In this document: positions 24,012 to 32,178 of the stretch, piece after piece
Position numbering within the stretch: the first letter of the stretch is position 1
How the letters are laid out: every line of letters begins with the position of its first letter
Source of the DNA: Deltaproteobacteria bacterium HGW-Deltaproteobacteria-6
GTDB lineage: Bacteria > Desulfobacterota > Syntrophia > Syntrophales > Smithellaceae
Direction: 5' to 3'
Length of the DNA: 64,000 bases
NCBI GenBank assembly: GCA_002840435.1
Contig: PHAT01000002.1
Span: forward strand, 1-64,000
Program-made: the position numbers and the translations under genes
Notes under the pieces: model-generated
The model's database searches: none
What the model was told of the DNA's origin: nothing
What the model saw: only the letters and a program-made list of their open reading frames with translations

Positions 24012-25379
24012 TCAGTCCTTACGGTAATCCAACGGATTCAACTGGTATTTCTCCAGCAGGGCATAAAGATCGGCGCGGTACTTACCGGCCAGCTTAGCTG
24101 CCTGGCTGATATTGCCTTTGCTGATTTTCATCAGTTCAATAAGATAGTTGCGCTCGAAATCCTGTTTGGATTCCCGAAACGGCCGAAAAGTGGTTTCATC
24201 CGCTTTCTGGTTTATGACAACCATATCTTCATTAATCATATCATCTCTGGCCATGGCAACCGCGCATTCAATAACATTTTCCAATTCCCGGACATTACCC
24301 GGCCAGGAATGAATGATGATTTTTTGCAGGGCCTGCGGCGTAATATCCTTGATTTGTTTGTTCATCGCCGCGGCGCATTTTGCCAGAAAATGGTCGACCA
24401 GAAGCGGGATATCCTCCCGGCGGTCCCTCAAAGGAGGCATTTTAATGGGAATGACATGGATCCGGTAGAAGAGATCCTGGCGGAAGTTGCCTTCCGCCAC
24501 TTCTTTTTCGATATCTTTATTGGAAGCGGAAACGATGCGGATGTCAACTTTGACTGGTTTCTGAGCGCCCAGCGGGTAAAACTCTTTTTCATCAAGCGCT
24601 TTGAGGAGCTTGCCCTGCATGGACAGAGGAATTTCCGATATTTCATCAAGGAAGATCATTCCGCCGTCAGCCTGCAAAAAAAGACCTTTCTTGCCGGAGA
24701 CGGCGCCGGTGAAGGCCCCTTTTTCAAAACCGAACAGTTCACTTTCCAGCAGCGTTTCCGGAATGGCCGCGCAGTTAAGAGAGACAAAAGGCTTATCCTT
24801 CCGGTCGCTCAACTGGTGCAGCGCGCGGGCGATCATTCCTTTTCCGGTTCCGCTCTCGCCGCTGATGAAGATATTGGAATGGGACTGGGCCGCCAGAGCC
24901 GCCGTTTCAAAAACCTGTTTCATCACGTCGCTGTGGCCGATGATGCCCTGAATACCATGATCCTTGTGGATCATGCTTCTTAGTCTTTTGACCTCCCGCG
25001 AAAGAAAGGATTTCTCAATGCCGTTTTTGATCTGCAGGAGCAGCTCCCGGTAGTCGAAAGGCTTGGTCAGATAGATATAAGCCCCCTGTTTCATGGCTTC
25101 CACCGCACTTTCAATCGTCCCGTGAGCGGTCAGGATGATGATGGGGAGATCGCGATCCACCTCCAGGATATTCTTCATGAGGTCAATTCCGGTGCCGCCG
25201 GAGAATTTCATATCGAGAATCGCCAGATCGTATTCGTTCTTTAGCGCCAGGGCTTTGGCCGTTGCAATATCCGAAGCGGTTTCCACCTGATACCCTTCGG
25301 ATTCCAGCCTCATTTTCAACACTTTTAAAATATTCAAGTCATCGTCTGCAATCAGGAGTCTGTTCATCATGGACCTCAT
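24012..25379 (-). CDS. glrR: Sigma-54-dependent response regulator, GlrR-like
   Basis: The 455 residues hold a receiver (Asp56 in LAILDMKF, Lys in YLTKPFD), an AAA+ domain (GESGTGKG, KGAFTGAVSG, IFLDEISEIP) and a Fis-type helix-turn-helix at the C-terminus (ISQAAKLAGKYRADLYALLEK). Walker A ends in GKG rather than GKE. The gene order kinase - lipoprotein - regulator is that of E. coli glrK-qseG-glrR, where GlrR with sigma-54 controls the glmY small RNA. A second start nine bases in (MMNRLL) is also possible. The targets here are unknown. Confidence 0.92.
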   Translation of the reverse strand: MRSMMNRLLIADDDLNILKVLKMRLESEGYQVETASDIATAKALALKNEYDLAILDMKFSGGTGIDLMKNILEVDRDLPIIILTAHGTIESAVEAMKQGAYIYLTKPFDYRELLLQIKNGIEKSFLSREVKRLRSMIHKDHGIQGIIGHSDVMKQVFETAALAAQSHSNIFISGESGTGKGMIARALHQLSDRKDKPFVSLNCAAIPETLLESELFGFEKGAFTGAVSGKKGLFLQADGGMIFLDEISEIPLSMQGKLLKALDEKEFYPLGAQKPVKVDIRIVSASNKDIEKEVAEGNFRQDLFYRIHVIPIKMPPLRDRREDIPLLVDHFLAKCAAAMNKQIKDITPQALQKIIIHSWPGNVRELENVIECAVAMARDDMINEDMVVINQKADETTFRPFRESKQDFERNYLIELMKISKGNISQAAKLAGKYRADLYALLEKYQLNPLDYRKD

Positions 25380-25503
25380 TATTTTCCTGTAAACGGCATT
25401 GGCAGGAAGGTAATTTCCGCTGTATCACATCCGGTCATCCTTCCTGTTTTCTAAGATAACGGCCGGTGTTCTGTCCGGCAATGCTGTATAAAATTCCCCT
25501 TCA

Positions 25504-26031
25504 TCACTCGGGCCTCTGCCCGGGCCGTATGCTGTAGGGAAATGTTTTTTTCCTCTCGTTTAAATTAATATCCACTTCTTTGAGCTGTTCCAACTGCTGT
25601 TCGAGCTTTTCGATCTGTCTGCGCTGCGCGTTCACTCTCTTGTCCGCGCCGGCAATATCGGCAATCAGGGCAACAAAGGTGTCGCCGGTCCTCCGGTAGC
25701 GGCTTTGCGGATAATCAGCGGCAAGCCGCTGAAAATATTCCAGAGCTTTGGAATAATCCTTTTGCCTGTTTAGCGGCAGCAGATAAATCATTCCCAACTG
25801 AAACAAAGCCCGGTCGCCAACCTGCGGATAGCGGCTGAGGATCTGTTCGTATCGGACGGCGGCCGCGCTGAAATTTCCCTGCCCGGTCTCATCTTCAGCC
25901 TGTGAAAAATCCGGCCCGGTGACTGCCTTTTCGTAAAGGTGCGTGCACCCGGATACGAGAACCGTCGTTATGATGACAAGGGCAAGGAGAAGGTAAAAGT
26001 GCTTCCCCCTCCTATTTTGCTGACTACCCAT
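25504..26031 (-). CDS. qseG: Outer-membrane lipoprotein with TPR-like repeats (QseG/YfhG-like)
   Basis: The 175-residue protein has a lipoprotein signal with lipobox VSGC (Cys29), helical repeats like TPR (YEQILSRYPQVGDRALFQLGMIY and YFQRLAADYPQSRYR regions) and a coiled coil (RRQIEKLEQQLEQLKEVD). It is placed as QseG is in the glrK-qseG-glrR operon, where it modulates the kinase. Its start overlaps the 3' end of the kinase gene by 64 bases, and GGAGGT lies six bases upstream. Symbol and role come from synteny and fold, not from strong sequence identity. Confidence 0.75.
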   Translation of the reverse strand: MGSQQNRRGKHFYLLLALVIITTVLVSGCTHLYEKAVTGPDFSQAEDETGQGNFSAAAVRYEQILSRYPQVGDRALFQLGMIYLLPLNRQKDYSKALEYFQRLAADYPQSRYRRTGDTFVALIADIAGADKRVNAQRRQIEKLEQQLEQLKEVDINLNERKKTFPYSIRPGQRPE

Positions 26032-27452
26032 ATGCGACCTCCATGTGTATTGATGATATGCCGGACAATGGCCAATCCCAGTCCGGTGCCCCGGATCGCG
26101 CCCCGGCGGTCGTCGACCCGTTTGAATTTTTCAAATACCTGCCGCAACCCGTCTTCGGGAATGCCCATTCCGGTATCGGTTACGGAAATTTCCAGTTCGC
26201 CCTTTTCACGATTATGAACAGCGGAAAGGGTAATGGTTCCTCCGGGCGGCGTGTATTTCCAGGCATTGCTCAACAAGTTTTCCAGAACTTCTTCTATTCT
26301 CTCGACATCCATCCGCAGTTCAGGAATATCCGGGGGGATGTCCCGGATGATGTTCATTTTCTTGTTCTGCATCAGCGGTGAAAACTTGGCGATGCTTTTT
26401 TCGATGACCGGGTAAATCGCTGCGTGCTGAAAAGAAAAATACATATCTCCGGCTTCCATGCGGGAGAAGTCAAGTATCCGGTTAACGGACGATATCAGCC
26501 TTTCGCATTCCTCCTTGATCACGTTGAATAATTCTTCCTGCTTTTCAGGAAATCTGGCAAAGACGCCCTGCTGGAGCATCAGCGACGCTTCCTTGATAAC
26601 GGTTAAAGGCGTTCGCAGTTCATGGGACAAATGACTGATGTAATCAATCTTGATCTGATCCAGTTCCTTTAACCGTTCGGACATGACGTTAAACGCATTT
26701 GCCAATTCCCGGATTTCGGGCGGAGAGGATATTTCCACAGCCTCACCGAATTTTCCGGAGGCAATATCTCTTGTTCTTTCTCTCAGGAGCCTGATCGGCA
26801 AATTGATCTTTCGCGCATTAATATAGGTGATGATGAGGACCAGAAAAATAACAATGCTGATCGAAATGATATTGATGCCGAGAATCCGCGTCGCTATTTC
26901 CCGGGACTCCTGCAATTTTCTGTCACGGTCGCCCGTGGAACGAATCAGGAGATTGCGCAACAGCCGATCGACTGGCCTGGTAATTTCTTCCCTCATCTTT
27001 TTATAATGCCGGCGTTTTTCGGTTTGCAGCTGAGCGCCTGCGGGCGGTTTCCGTTCTTTCAGCAGGGCGTCGAACCGGATCAGAAATTTTTCAACGTCGC
27101 CAAGCAGGTTTCTTTTTTCCCGGGTGTCGGCCAAACCGGATAACTGAGTCACATCCTGATGGAAATCATTTTTGATCTGGCTGAATTGCCGGCGGTAGTC
27201 GGGATCTCCGGATATCAGATATTTGTCATCGGCGGCGGTCATCCGGTAGAGATCATCCAGCGCGACTTCAACAATTTTTATCATGCGCGAATCATGCTGG
27301 ATGGCTGATTCAATGAGGTTGTTGAGGTTATGCAGATAAATGATCGTATAGATGCTGATCATGCCGACAAGCAGGATAATCAGAATATTGCTGATAATCA
27401 ATCTGTTGAAAATAGTCAGTTTCAGTATCCGGGCCTCCCGATGCAAAATCAC
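25968..27452 (-). CDS. glrK: Membrane sensor histidine kinase, GlrK/QseE-like
   Basis: The protein has up to 494 residues. A first membrane segment (about 18-40), a periplasmic helical sensor (about 41-187), a second membrane segment (about 190-210), HAMP (about 211-264), a dimerisation domain with SHLSHELRTPL (His277) and an ATPase domain (NLLSNAWKYTP, DTGMGIPED, GTGLGLAIV) are visible. The start is uncertain. A GTG at 27452 has no ribosome site, while GGGAGG sits eight bases before a CTG at 27425 that would start just ahead of the first membrane helix. It forms a system with the lipoprotein and GlrR-like genes downstream. Confidence 0.9.
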   Translation of the reverse strand: MILHREARILKLTIFNRLIISNILIILLVGMISIYTIIYLHNLNNLIESAIQHDSRMIKIVEVALDDLYRMTAADDKYLISGDPDYRRQFSQIKNDFHQDVTQLSGLADTREKRNLLGDVEKFLIRFDALLKERKPPAGAQLQTEKRRHYKKMREEITRPVDRLLRNLLIRSTGDRDRKLQESREIATRILGINIISISIVIFLVLIITYINARKINLPIRLLRERTRDIASGKFGEAVEISSPPEIRELANAFNVMSERLKELDQIKIDYISHLSHELRTPLTVIKEASLMLQQGVFARFPEKQEELFNVIKEECERLISSVNRILDFSRMEAGDMYFSFQHAAIYPVIEKSIAKFSPLMQNKKMNIIRDIPPDIPELRMDVERIEEVLENLLSNAWKYTPPGGTITLSAVHNREKGELEISVTDTGMGIPEDGLRQVFEKFKRVDDRRGAIRGTGLGLAIVRHIINTHGGRIWVVSKIGGGSTFTFSLPLSS

Positions 27453-27701
27453 TTAAAAGTATAATCATCTTTAAGCCCGAAAGCAAATTTTGAAAGGCCC
27501 GCAACAGCCGGAACAGGAACTGCATCCCCGGCACCGGCATTCCTGTCAGCCGTTGCAGTCTCTCTTTCCGGTCAGGGAATGTCAATATTTCCGGTATGAT
27601 GCCGCAGCAGTTGTTTGGAAAACGGCAAGAATGGAAAAAGCCCGCTTCATCCCTTTTATTTCTGAATAGCTCCTCGATGCCAGTGGAGATGAATATGCCG
27701 C

Positions 27702-28349
27702 TCAACAAAGTTTCATCATCAGGCGCGCGATGCCGAAGTCGCCGTAGGTTGTCTCGAATTCAGGATCGCGTTTTTCATCCACATAGCGGAAACCGGCTTT
27801 TTCATAGGCCCGGCGCGCGGGGGTGTTATTGATCAGCACGCTGATCTGTGCGGTTTGGCAGCCTTGCGTCCTGCCCTTTGCCAGGATTTCCTGAAGGAGC
27901 AGATTCATCATGCCCTGTCTTCTGGCTTCCGGCATGGCTGCCACGCTCTCCACAATCCAGACGCCTGAAACTTCGGTGGACATGCAGCTCACAAAAGGCG
28001 CCAGACGCCGGAAAGCTTCTTTGAGGTTGGCTTTGGTCCAGCCGATTTCACCGCAAGCCTCCGGAAGAATCTGAACAAAGTATTTCATGCCGTGAAATTC
28101 CGGGTTATATCCGCTTAACCCGGCGACGGCTTTCCCGTCTTTTTCAGCGATCATAAAGACATCATGGTGAAAGAGATGGGGCGTTTTTGTCACAGCGATT
28201 TTCTGCAGGAAAGACAGGCAGTCCTTCTCATCCCTTTTAACGAAATGGTCCCAGAGGCCATAAGGCCTGTGAGAGCGCGAAGCCGTCAGCATGACCCGGG
28301 CCAGAAACGGTGCATCATCCGCTTGTGCATTGCGAATCGTTACGTTCAT
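27702..28349 (-). CDS. GNAT-family N-acetyltransferase
   Basis: The 215-residue protein is a GNAT domain with the acetyl-CoA pocket at VAAMPEARRQGMMNLLL (motif A, RRQGMM) and VLINNTPARRAYEKAGF (motif B). It has an N-terminal extension of about 60 residues ahead of the core. The ATG at 28349 lies four bases after AGGAGG and is preferred to the ATG one codon upstream. It ends a three-gene minus-strand unit with a PhzF-like isomerase and a PLP decarboxylase, so it may act on a small amine or amino acid made there. The substrate is unknown. Confidence 0.85.
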   Translation of the reverse strand: MNVTIRNAQADDAPFLARVMLTASRSHRPYGLWDHFVKRDEKDCLSFLQKIAVTKTPHLFHHDVFMIAEKDGKAVAGLSGYNPEFHGMKYFVQILPEACGEIGWTKANLKEAFRRLAPFVSCMSTEVSGVWIVESVAAMPEARRQGMMNLLLQEILAKGRTQGCQTAQISVLINNTPARRAYEKAGFRYVDEKRDPEFETTYGDFGIARLMMKLC

Positions 28350-28358
28350 CATTCCTCC

Positions 28359-29246
28359 TTATGTAAGAATATATTTCCCATCAATCCGGCAGACGCTTTG
28401 ACCGCCGATTTGCAGCCGGTCACCTGCTTTCTTCAGGATAACAATATTCGGATTTTCGCGGGACATCCCCTGTTCAATTTTCAGTGTTGCTTCACGCCAG
28501 TGATCTCTTGAGGCCAGTAGATACCCGAGTGCCGCATTACCGGAGCCGGTTGCCGGGTCTTCCAGATAACCGAACAGGGGAGGGAAGACCCGCGTCCGGA
28601 CGTCGGAATCTTTAAAGGTTGTATCGAAAGTATGGAGGGTGATGACGTCTATCTCATAATCTGAGCAGAACCGGCGAAGCGTTTCATAATCCGGCCGGCA
28701 ATCGACGCAATCGGATAGTGTCTTCAATCCCACCAGCAGAGTATTCAGCCCAGCATTGACGGAGGCAATCGGGCATGACAGGTCCAGCGCCCCTTCGTTC
28801 AGGTTCAGTGCTTTGACCACGTCTGCCGCCGGGGGCTTAACTTCAAAAAACTGCGGAAGGGGCGCATGGATGAAAACGAGATTCTGATCGGAAATCCGAT
28901 TCTCCACATCCAGCACACCAGCGGGAGTCTCGATTTTGACCGTTCCGGCATGGTTTGCCTTCTCTCCTCGTTTTAAAAGATCATACATGATGGCCACCGT
29001 GGCGTGCCCGCAAAAATTGACTTCCCGCTCCCGGGAAAAATATCTCAGCTCATAGTCCCAGTCTGTTGCCGGTGATGGCCACACATAGCCCACCTCTGAA
29101 ACCAAATCTCCCAGTTCGCGGGCAATACGCTGCATGTCATTTGCGCTGATGTCACCGGGCGAAGTAAGCAAGACGCATCCGGCGGGATTTCCCGGTGATG
29201 CCCCTGTTGTAAACGCATCCAATTTTCTGAATGAACAGGATTTCAT
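28359..29246 (-). CDS. PhzF-family isomerase/epimerase-like protein
   Basis: The 295-residue protein has the two-domain PhzF fold signatures: LDAFTTGASPGNPAGCV, VSEVGYV with the catalytic Glu51, REVNFCGHATVA and DPATGSGNAALGYLL. Known members isomerise small cyclic or amino-acid-derived compounds without cofactors. It sits two bases from the PLP-decarboxylase gene and nine from the acetyltransferase gene, so these three are one operon. Together with the divergent MocR regulator this suggests a pathway for an amino acid derivative; the compound cannot be named. Confidence 0.92.
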   Translation of the reverse strand: MKSCSFRKLDAFTTGASPGNPAGCVLLTSPGDISANDMQRIARELGDLVSEVGYVWPSPATDWDYELRYFSREREVNFCGHATVAIMYDLLKRGEKANHAGTVKIETPAGVLDVENRISDQNLVFIHAPLPQFFEVKPPAADVVKALNLNEGALDLSCPIASVNAGLNTLLVGLKTLSDCVDCRPDYETLRRFCSDYEIDVITLHTFDTTFKDSDVRTRVFPPLFGYLEDPATGSGNAALGYLLASRDHWREATLKIEQGMSRENPNIVILKKAGDRLQIGGQSVCRIDGKYILT

Positions 29247-29248
29247 TA

Positions 29249-30670
29249 TTATTCTCCTTCTGCTGCGGCGCCGGGTGTTTTACCCGAAGCAACGGACCGG
29301 GCTTCAATAAATGCTGCAATCGAGCATTCCACATCGGATGCCGTTGTTGCCCATGAACAGACACTGATGCGGATAACCGGTTCCCCTTTCCAGGTGGACC
29401 CGCCGCACCAGCACGTTCCGGATGACTGAATCGCCTCCAACGTCAACCGGGTCAGCTCCGGTGTGGCGCAGGCCACCAGCACCTGATTGAACACAACGTC
29501 ATTGAGAATCCGAAATCCCTCCGCCCGCAAACCCTCCGCAAATTGTTGCGCCCTTTGACACAAGCCTTCTACCAGAGCATCAATGCCTTCTCGTCCCAGG
29601 GCCTTCAGCGTTGCCCACAGATCGACGGCGCGCGCCCTGCGGGACATTTCCGGCGTGTAAAGCATGCCGTCGCGATGTGCGCTGTAGGTAATGTAAGAGC
29701 CGGTTGCCTGCATGGCTTGCGCCAGCGCCTCACGGCTGCGGCACAGTACAATGCCGCAGTCATATGGCGCGTTCAAAGTCTTGTGGGCATCAACGGACCA
29801 GGAATCGGCTTTTTCCATGCCTGCTGTAAGATGAGCACGGGTTTGGCAAGCCGCCGCCCATAAACCGAATGCCCCATCCACATGAACCCAGGCGCGGGCT
29901 TGCTCTGCGGCACTGCACAAAGGTTCAAAAGGATCGAACGCTCCGGAGTTCACATTACCGGCTTGCAGAATCAACAGGGTATTTTGATCTAGCGCGGGAA
30001 CCTTTTCCGGAATCATGCGTCCCTGACCGTCCGCCGGAACAAGAATGACCCGGTCCCTGCCCAGACCGATAAACGAAAGGGCCTTGAAGACCGAGGCGTG
30101 GGCCTGCTCACCGGCAATGACGCGTATTTCCGGCGCGCCGAAAAGGCCTTTGCCGGCCACATCCCATCCCATCCGTGTGAGAAGGTCATTTCGTGCGGCA
30201 ACCAGTGCACACAGGAGCGCTGTGGATGTGCCGCTGACCAATCCCGCCGCCGTGTTTTGAGGAAGGCCGAGCAGGTCGGAAATCCAGATTTCACAAAGAG
30301 ATTCCAGTTCGGACGCTACAGGGGACATGATATAGAGTCCCGCATTCTGGTCCCAGACATCGGAAAGCCATTTTGACGCCAGCGCTGCGGGAATTGCACC
30401 GCCGCATACAAAACCGAAGTAGCGTCCTCCGGTCTGGGCGACCGTGGCCGGGGAGCCTGTTGTGTGGAGCATATTCAAGATGTCAGCCGGAGGCGCCGGT
30501 TTTGCGGGCATCGGTTCCTTGAAAAGGTTGAGCGACTGCAAGGCCTGCCTGGTCGGAAAAACATTTCTGCCCGGAACCTTATCCATATAGTCGCAGGCAT
30601 AACGCCTTGCCTGTTCGAACAGCGTTTTGTCTTCCATCTGAGTTTTTAATTGTTCCTGAAGTGTCTCCAT
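29249..30670 (-). CDS. PLP-dependent group II decarboxylase-like enzyme
   Basis: The 473-residue fold-type I enzyme has the PLP lysine at Lys297 (SVDAHKTLNAPYDCG). It also has GLVSGTSTALLCAL for phosphate binding, HVDGAFGLWA with the ring-stacking Asp/Ala, and a QAHASVFKAL-type segment (here GEQAHASVFKAL). These match aromatic or glutamate decarboxylases and related aspartate aminotransferase-superfamily enzymes. The ATG at 30670 is preceded by GGAG; an upstream extension to 30754 runs into the promoter. It is the first gene of the operon and is divergent from a MocR-type regulator, which usually controls its neighbour in response to PLP. Confidence 0.88.
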   Translation of the reverse strand: METLQEQLKTQMEDKTLFEQARRYACDYMDKVPGRNVFPTRQALQSLNLFKEPMPAKPAPPADILNMLHTTGSPATVAQTGGRYFGFVCGGAIPAALASKWLSDVWDQNAGLYIMSPVASELESLCEIWISDLLGLPQNTAAGLVSGTSTALLCALVAARNDLLTRMGWDVAGKGLFGAPEIRVIAGEQAHASVFKALSFIGLGRDRVILVPADGQGRMIPEKVPALDQNTLLILQAGNVNSGAFDPFEPLCSAAEQARAWVHVDGAFGLWAAACQTRAHLTAGMEKADSWSVDAHKTLNAPYDCGIVLCRSREALAQAMQATGSYITYSAHRDGMLYTPEMSRRARAVDLWATLKALGREGIDALVEGLCQRAQQFAEGLRAEGFRILNDVVFNQVLVACATPELTRLTLEAIQSSGTCWCGGSTWKGEPVIRISVCSWATTASDVECSIAAFIEARSVASGKTPGAAAEGE

Positions 30671-30779
30671 AGGTGTTGCTCCATAATAAATTGTGTGGTA
30701 TGTGTTACAATACAACCGATGATTGTATGCAGTCAATATTATTATTGTATGCATGACAATATTTTCAGGAGGACGGAGT
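30671..30779. promoter_or_regulatory. Divergent promoter with direct-repeat operator
   Basis: Two perfect copies of ATTGTATGCA lie at 30722-30731 and 30744-30753, start to start 22 bases, or two helical turns. A related TACAATACAA stands at about 30706-30715 in the other orientation. Paired direct repeats at this spacing are what GabR and PdxR type regulators use. They lie between the MocR gene and the decarboxylase operon. Confidence 0.6.
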
Positions 30780-32159
30780 ATGTGGAAGCCGGCTCTGACG
30801 GATATCAGTCAGCCGAAATACAGCGCGATTGTCGATCGGCTGGAACAGGACGTCCGCAGCGGACTTTTGCGGCCGGGCGATCAACTGCCCACCCACCGGG
30901 ATCTGGCGGATTTGATCGGGGTCAATGTTAGCACTGTCACGCGGGCATACAAAGAAGCGGAACGCAGAAGGCTCATCGCGGCAACCGTCGGCCGGGGGAC
31001 TTTTGTTGCTGCGGATGCGTGCGCCGCTCTTGATCTGGTGCGTCCGGAGGGCATGCATCCGGAGTTGATTGAAATGGGGCTGGTTCTGCCTCTTTACGGC
31101 AAAGATGAGAATCTGGCGGAAATCGTCAAACGGCTGAGCCGTAACCGCCGCCTGGAAGATTATATGAAATATACAGACCCGGCGGGACTTCCGGAGCATC
31201 GGGCGGCGGGCGCCGACTGGGTGAAGCGATACGGCCTGAAGGCCGGGCCCGAGCGGATTGCGGTGACCGCCGGCGCGCAGCATGCGCTGGCCTGCAGTCT
31301 GCTTTCCTGCTTTCGGCCGGGAGACCGCATTGCGGTGGATGTCCTGACCTATCCGGGGTTTAAAACACTGGCCGGGATGCTGGGCATGAGGCTTACGGCC
31401 ATTCCCGCGGACAGGCAGGGCATGATTCCGGAGGCGCTGGATGCCGCCTGCCGCCGTGATGAGATCAAGGGGATTTATCTGATGCCCGGAGTTCACAACC
31501 CCACGGTCATTCACATTCCTAAAAAACGTCGCGAACAACTGGCCGATATGATCCTGCGTCACCGGTTGCTGCTGTTGGAAGATGATGTTTACGAGCATAC
31601 CTGTTTTGTGAAGACGAAGGCCATTTCAGCGCTGGTGCCGGATAACAGCATCTTTGTCGCCGGGCTGTCCAAAATTCTGCATGCGGGTCTGCGTTCCGCA
31701 TACGCTGTCGCCGGTAAAAAGTATCGCGACTTGCTGACCAAAGCGATTCTGAATACACTCTGGATGGCCCCGACGCTCAATGCCGCGATCATTGCGGAAT
31801 GCATCAATTCCGGCGCGATGGAAAAAACCATATCCGCCAAGGTGGCGGAGTCCGTCCGCCGCAATAAACTGGCTTCTGAGAAGCTGTCCGGAATCCAGTA
31901 CGCAGGGTTGCCCGCCGGATACTTCATCTGGCTTCAACTGCCCAAACGCTGGTCGGGGATTGATTTTGAAAACCGGTGCCGCGGGCTGGGAGTGAACATT
32001 TTCAGCGCGGAAAAATTTGCCGTCGGCGGCACGCCTCCGCCCTCTGCAGTGCGGATTTCCCTTTCCGGGCCGGATACACAGGCCCAATTGGTAAAAGGCC
32101 TGGATGTTGTATCGAAACTGCTTCATGAACCTTACAATCCCGCTCCCCCGATTTTCTGA
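30780..32159 (+). CDS. MocR-family regulator (GntR DNA-binding plus aminotransferase-like domain)
   Basis: The 459 residues hold an N-terminal GntR winged helix (about 1-75; LPTHRDLADLIGVNVSTVTRAYKEAE in parts LPTHRDLADL and NVSTVTRAYKEAE) and a fold-type I aminotransferase domain (about 90-450). The PLP lysine is in VAGLSKILHAGLR (Lys298), and AGAQHAL, PGVHNPT and LLEDDVYE are also present. The ATG at 30780 lies six bases after AGGAGG; codons upstream to 30723 are inside the operator. MocR proteins use PLP as effector, bind direct repeats and control a divergent operon, here the decarboxylase/PhzF/GNAT genes. Confidence 0.92.
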   Translation: MWKPALTDISQPKYSAIVDRLEQDVRSGLLRPGDQLPTHRDLADLIGVNVSTVTRAYKEAERRRLIAATVGRGTFVAADACAALDLVRPEGMHPELIEMGLVLPLYGKDENLAEIVKRLSRNRRLEDYMKYTDPAGLPEHRAAGADWVKRYGLKAGPERIAVTAGAQHALACSLLSCFRPGDRIAVDVLTYPGFKTLAGMLGMRLTAIPADRQGMIPEALDAACRRDEIKGIYLMPGVHNPTVIHIPKKRREQLADMILRHRLLLLEDDVYEHTCFVKTKAISALVPDNSIFVAGLSKILHAGLRSAYAVAGKKYRDLLTKAILNTLWMAPTLNAAIIAECINSGAMEKTISAKVAESVRRNKLASEKLSGIQYAGLPAGYFIWLQLPKRWSGIDFENRCRGLGVNIFSAEKFAVGGTPPPSAVRISLSGPDTQAQLVKGLDVVSKLLHEPYNPAPPIF

Positions 32160-32178
32160 ATTTTTAAACAGGAACGGG

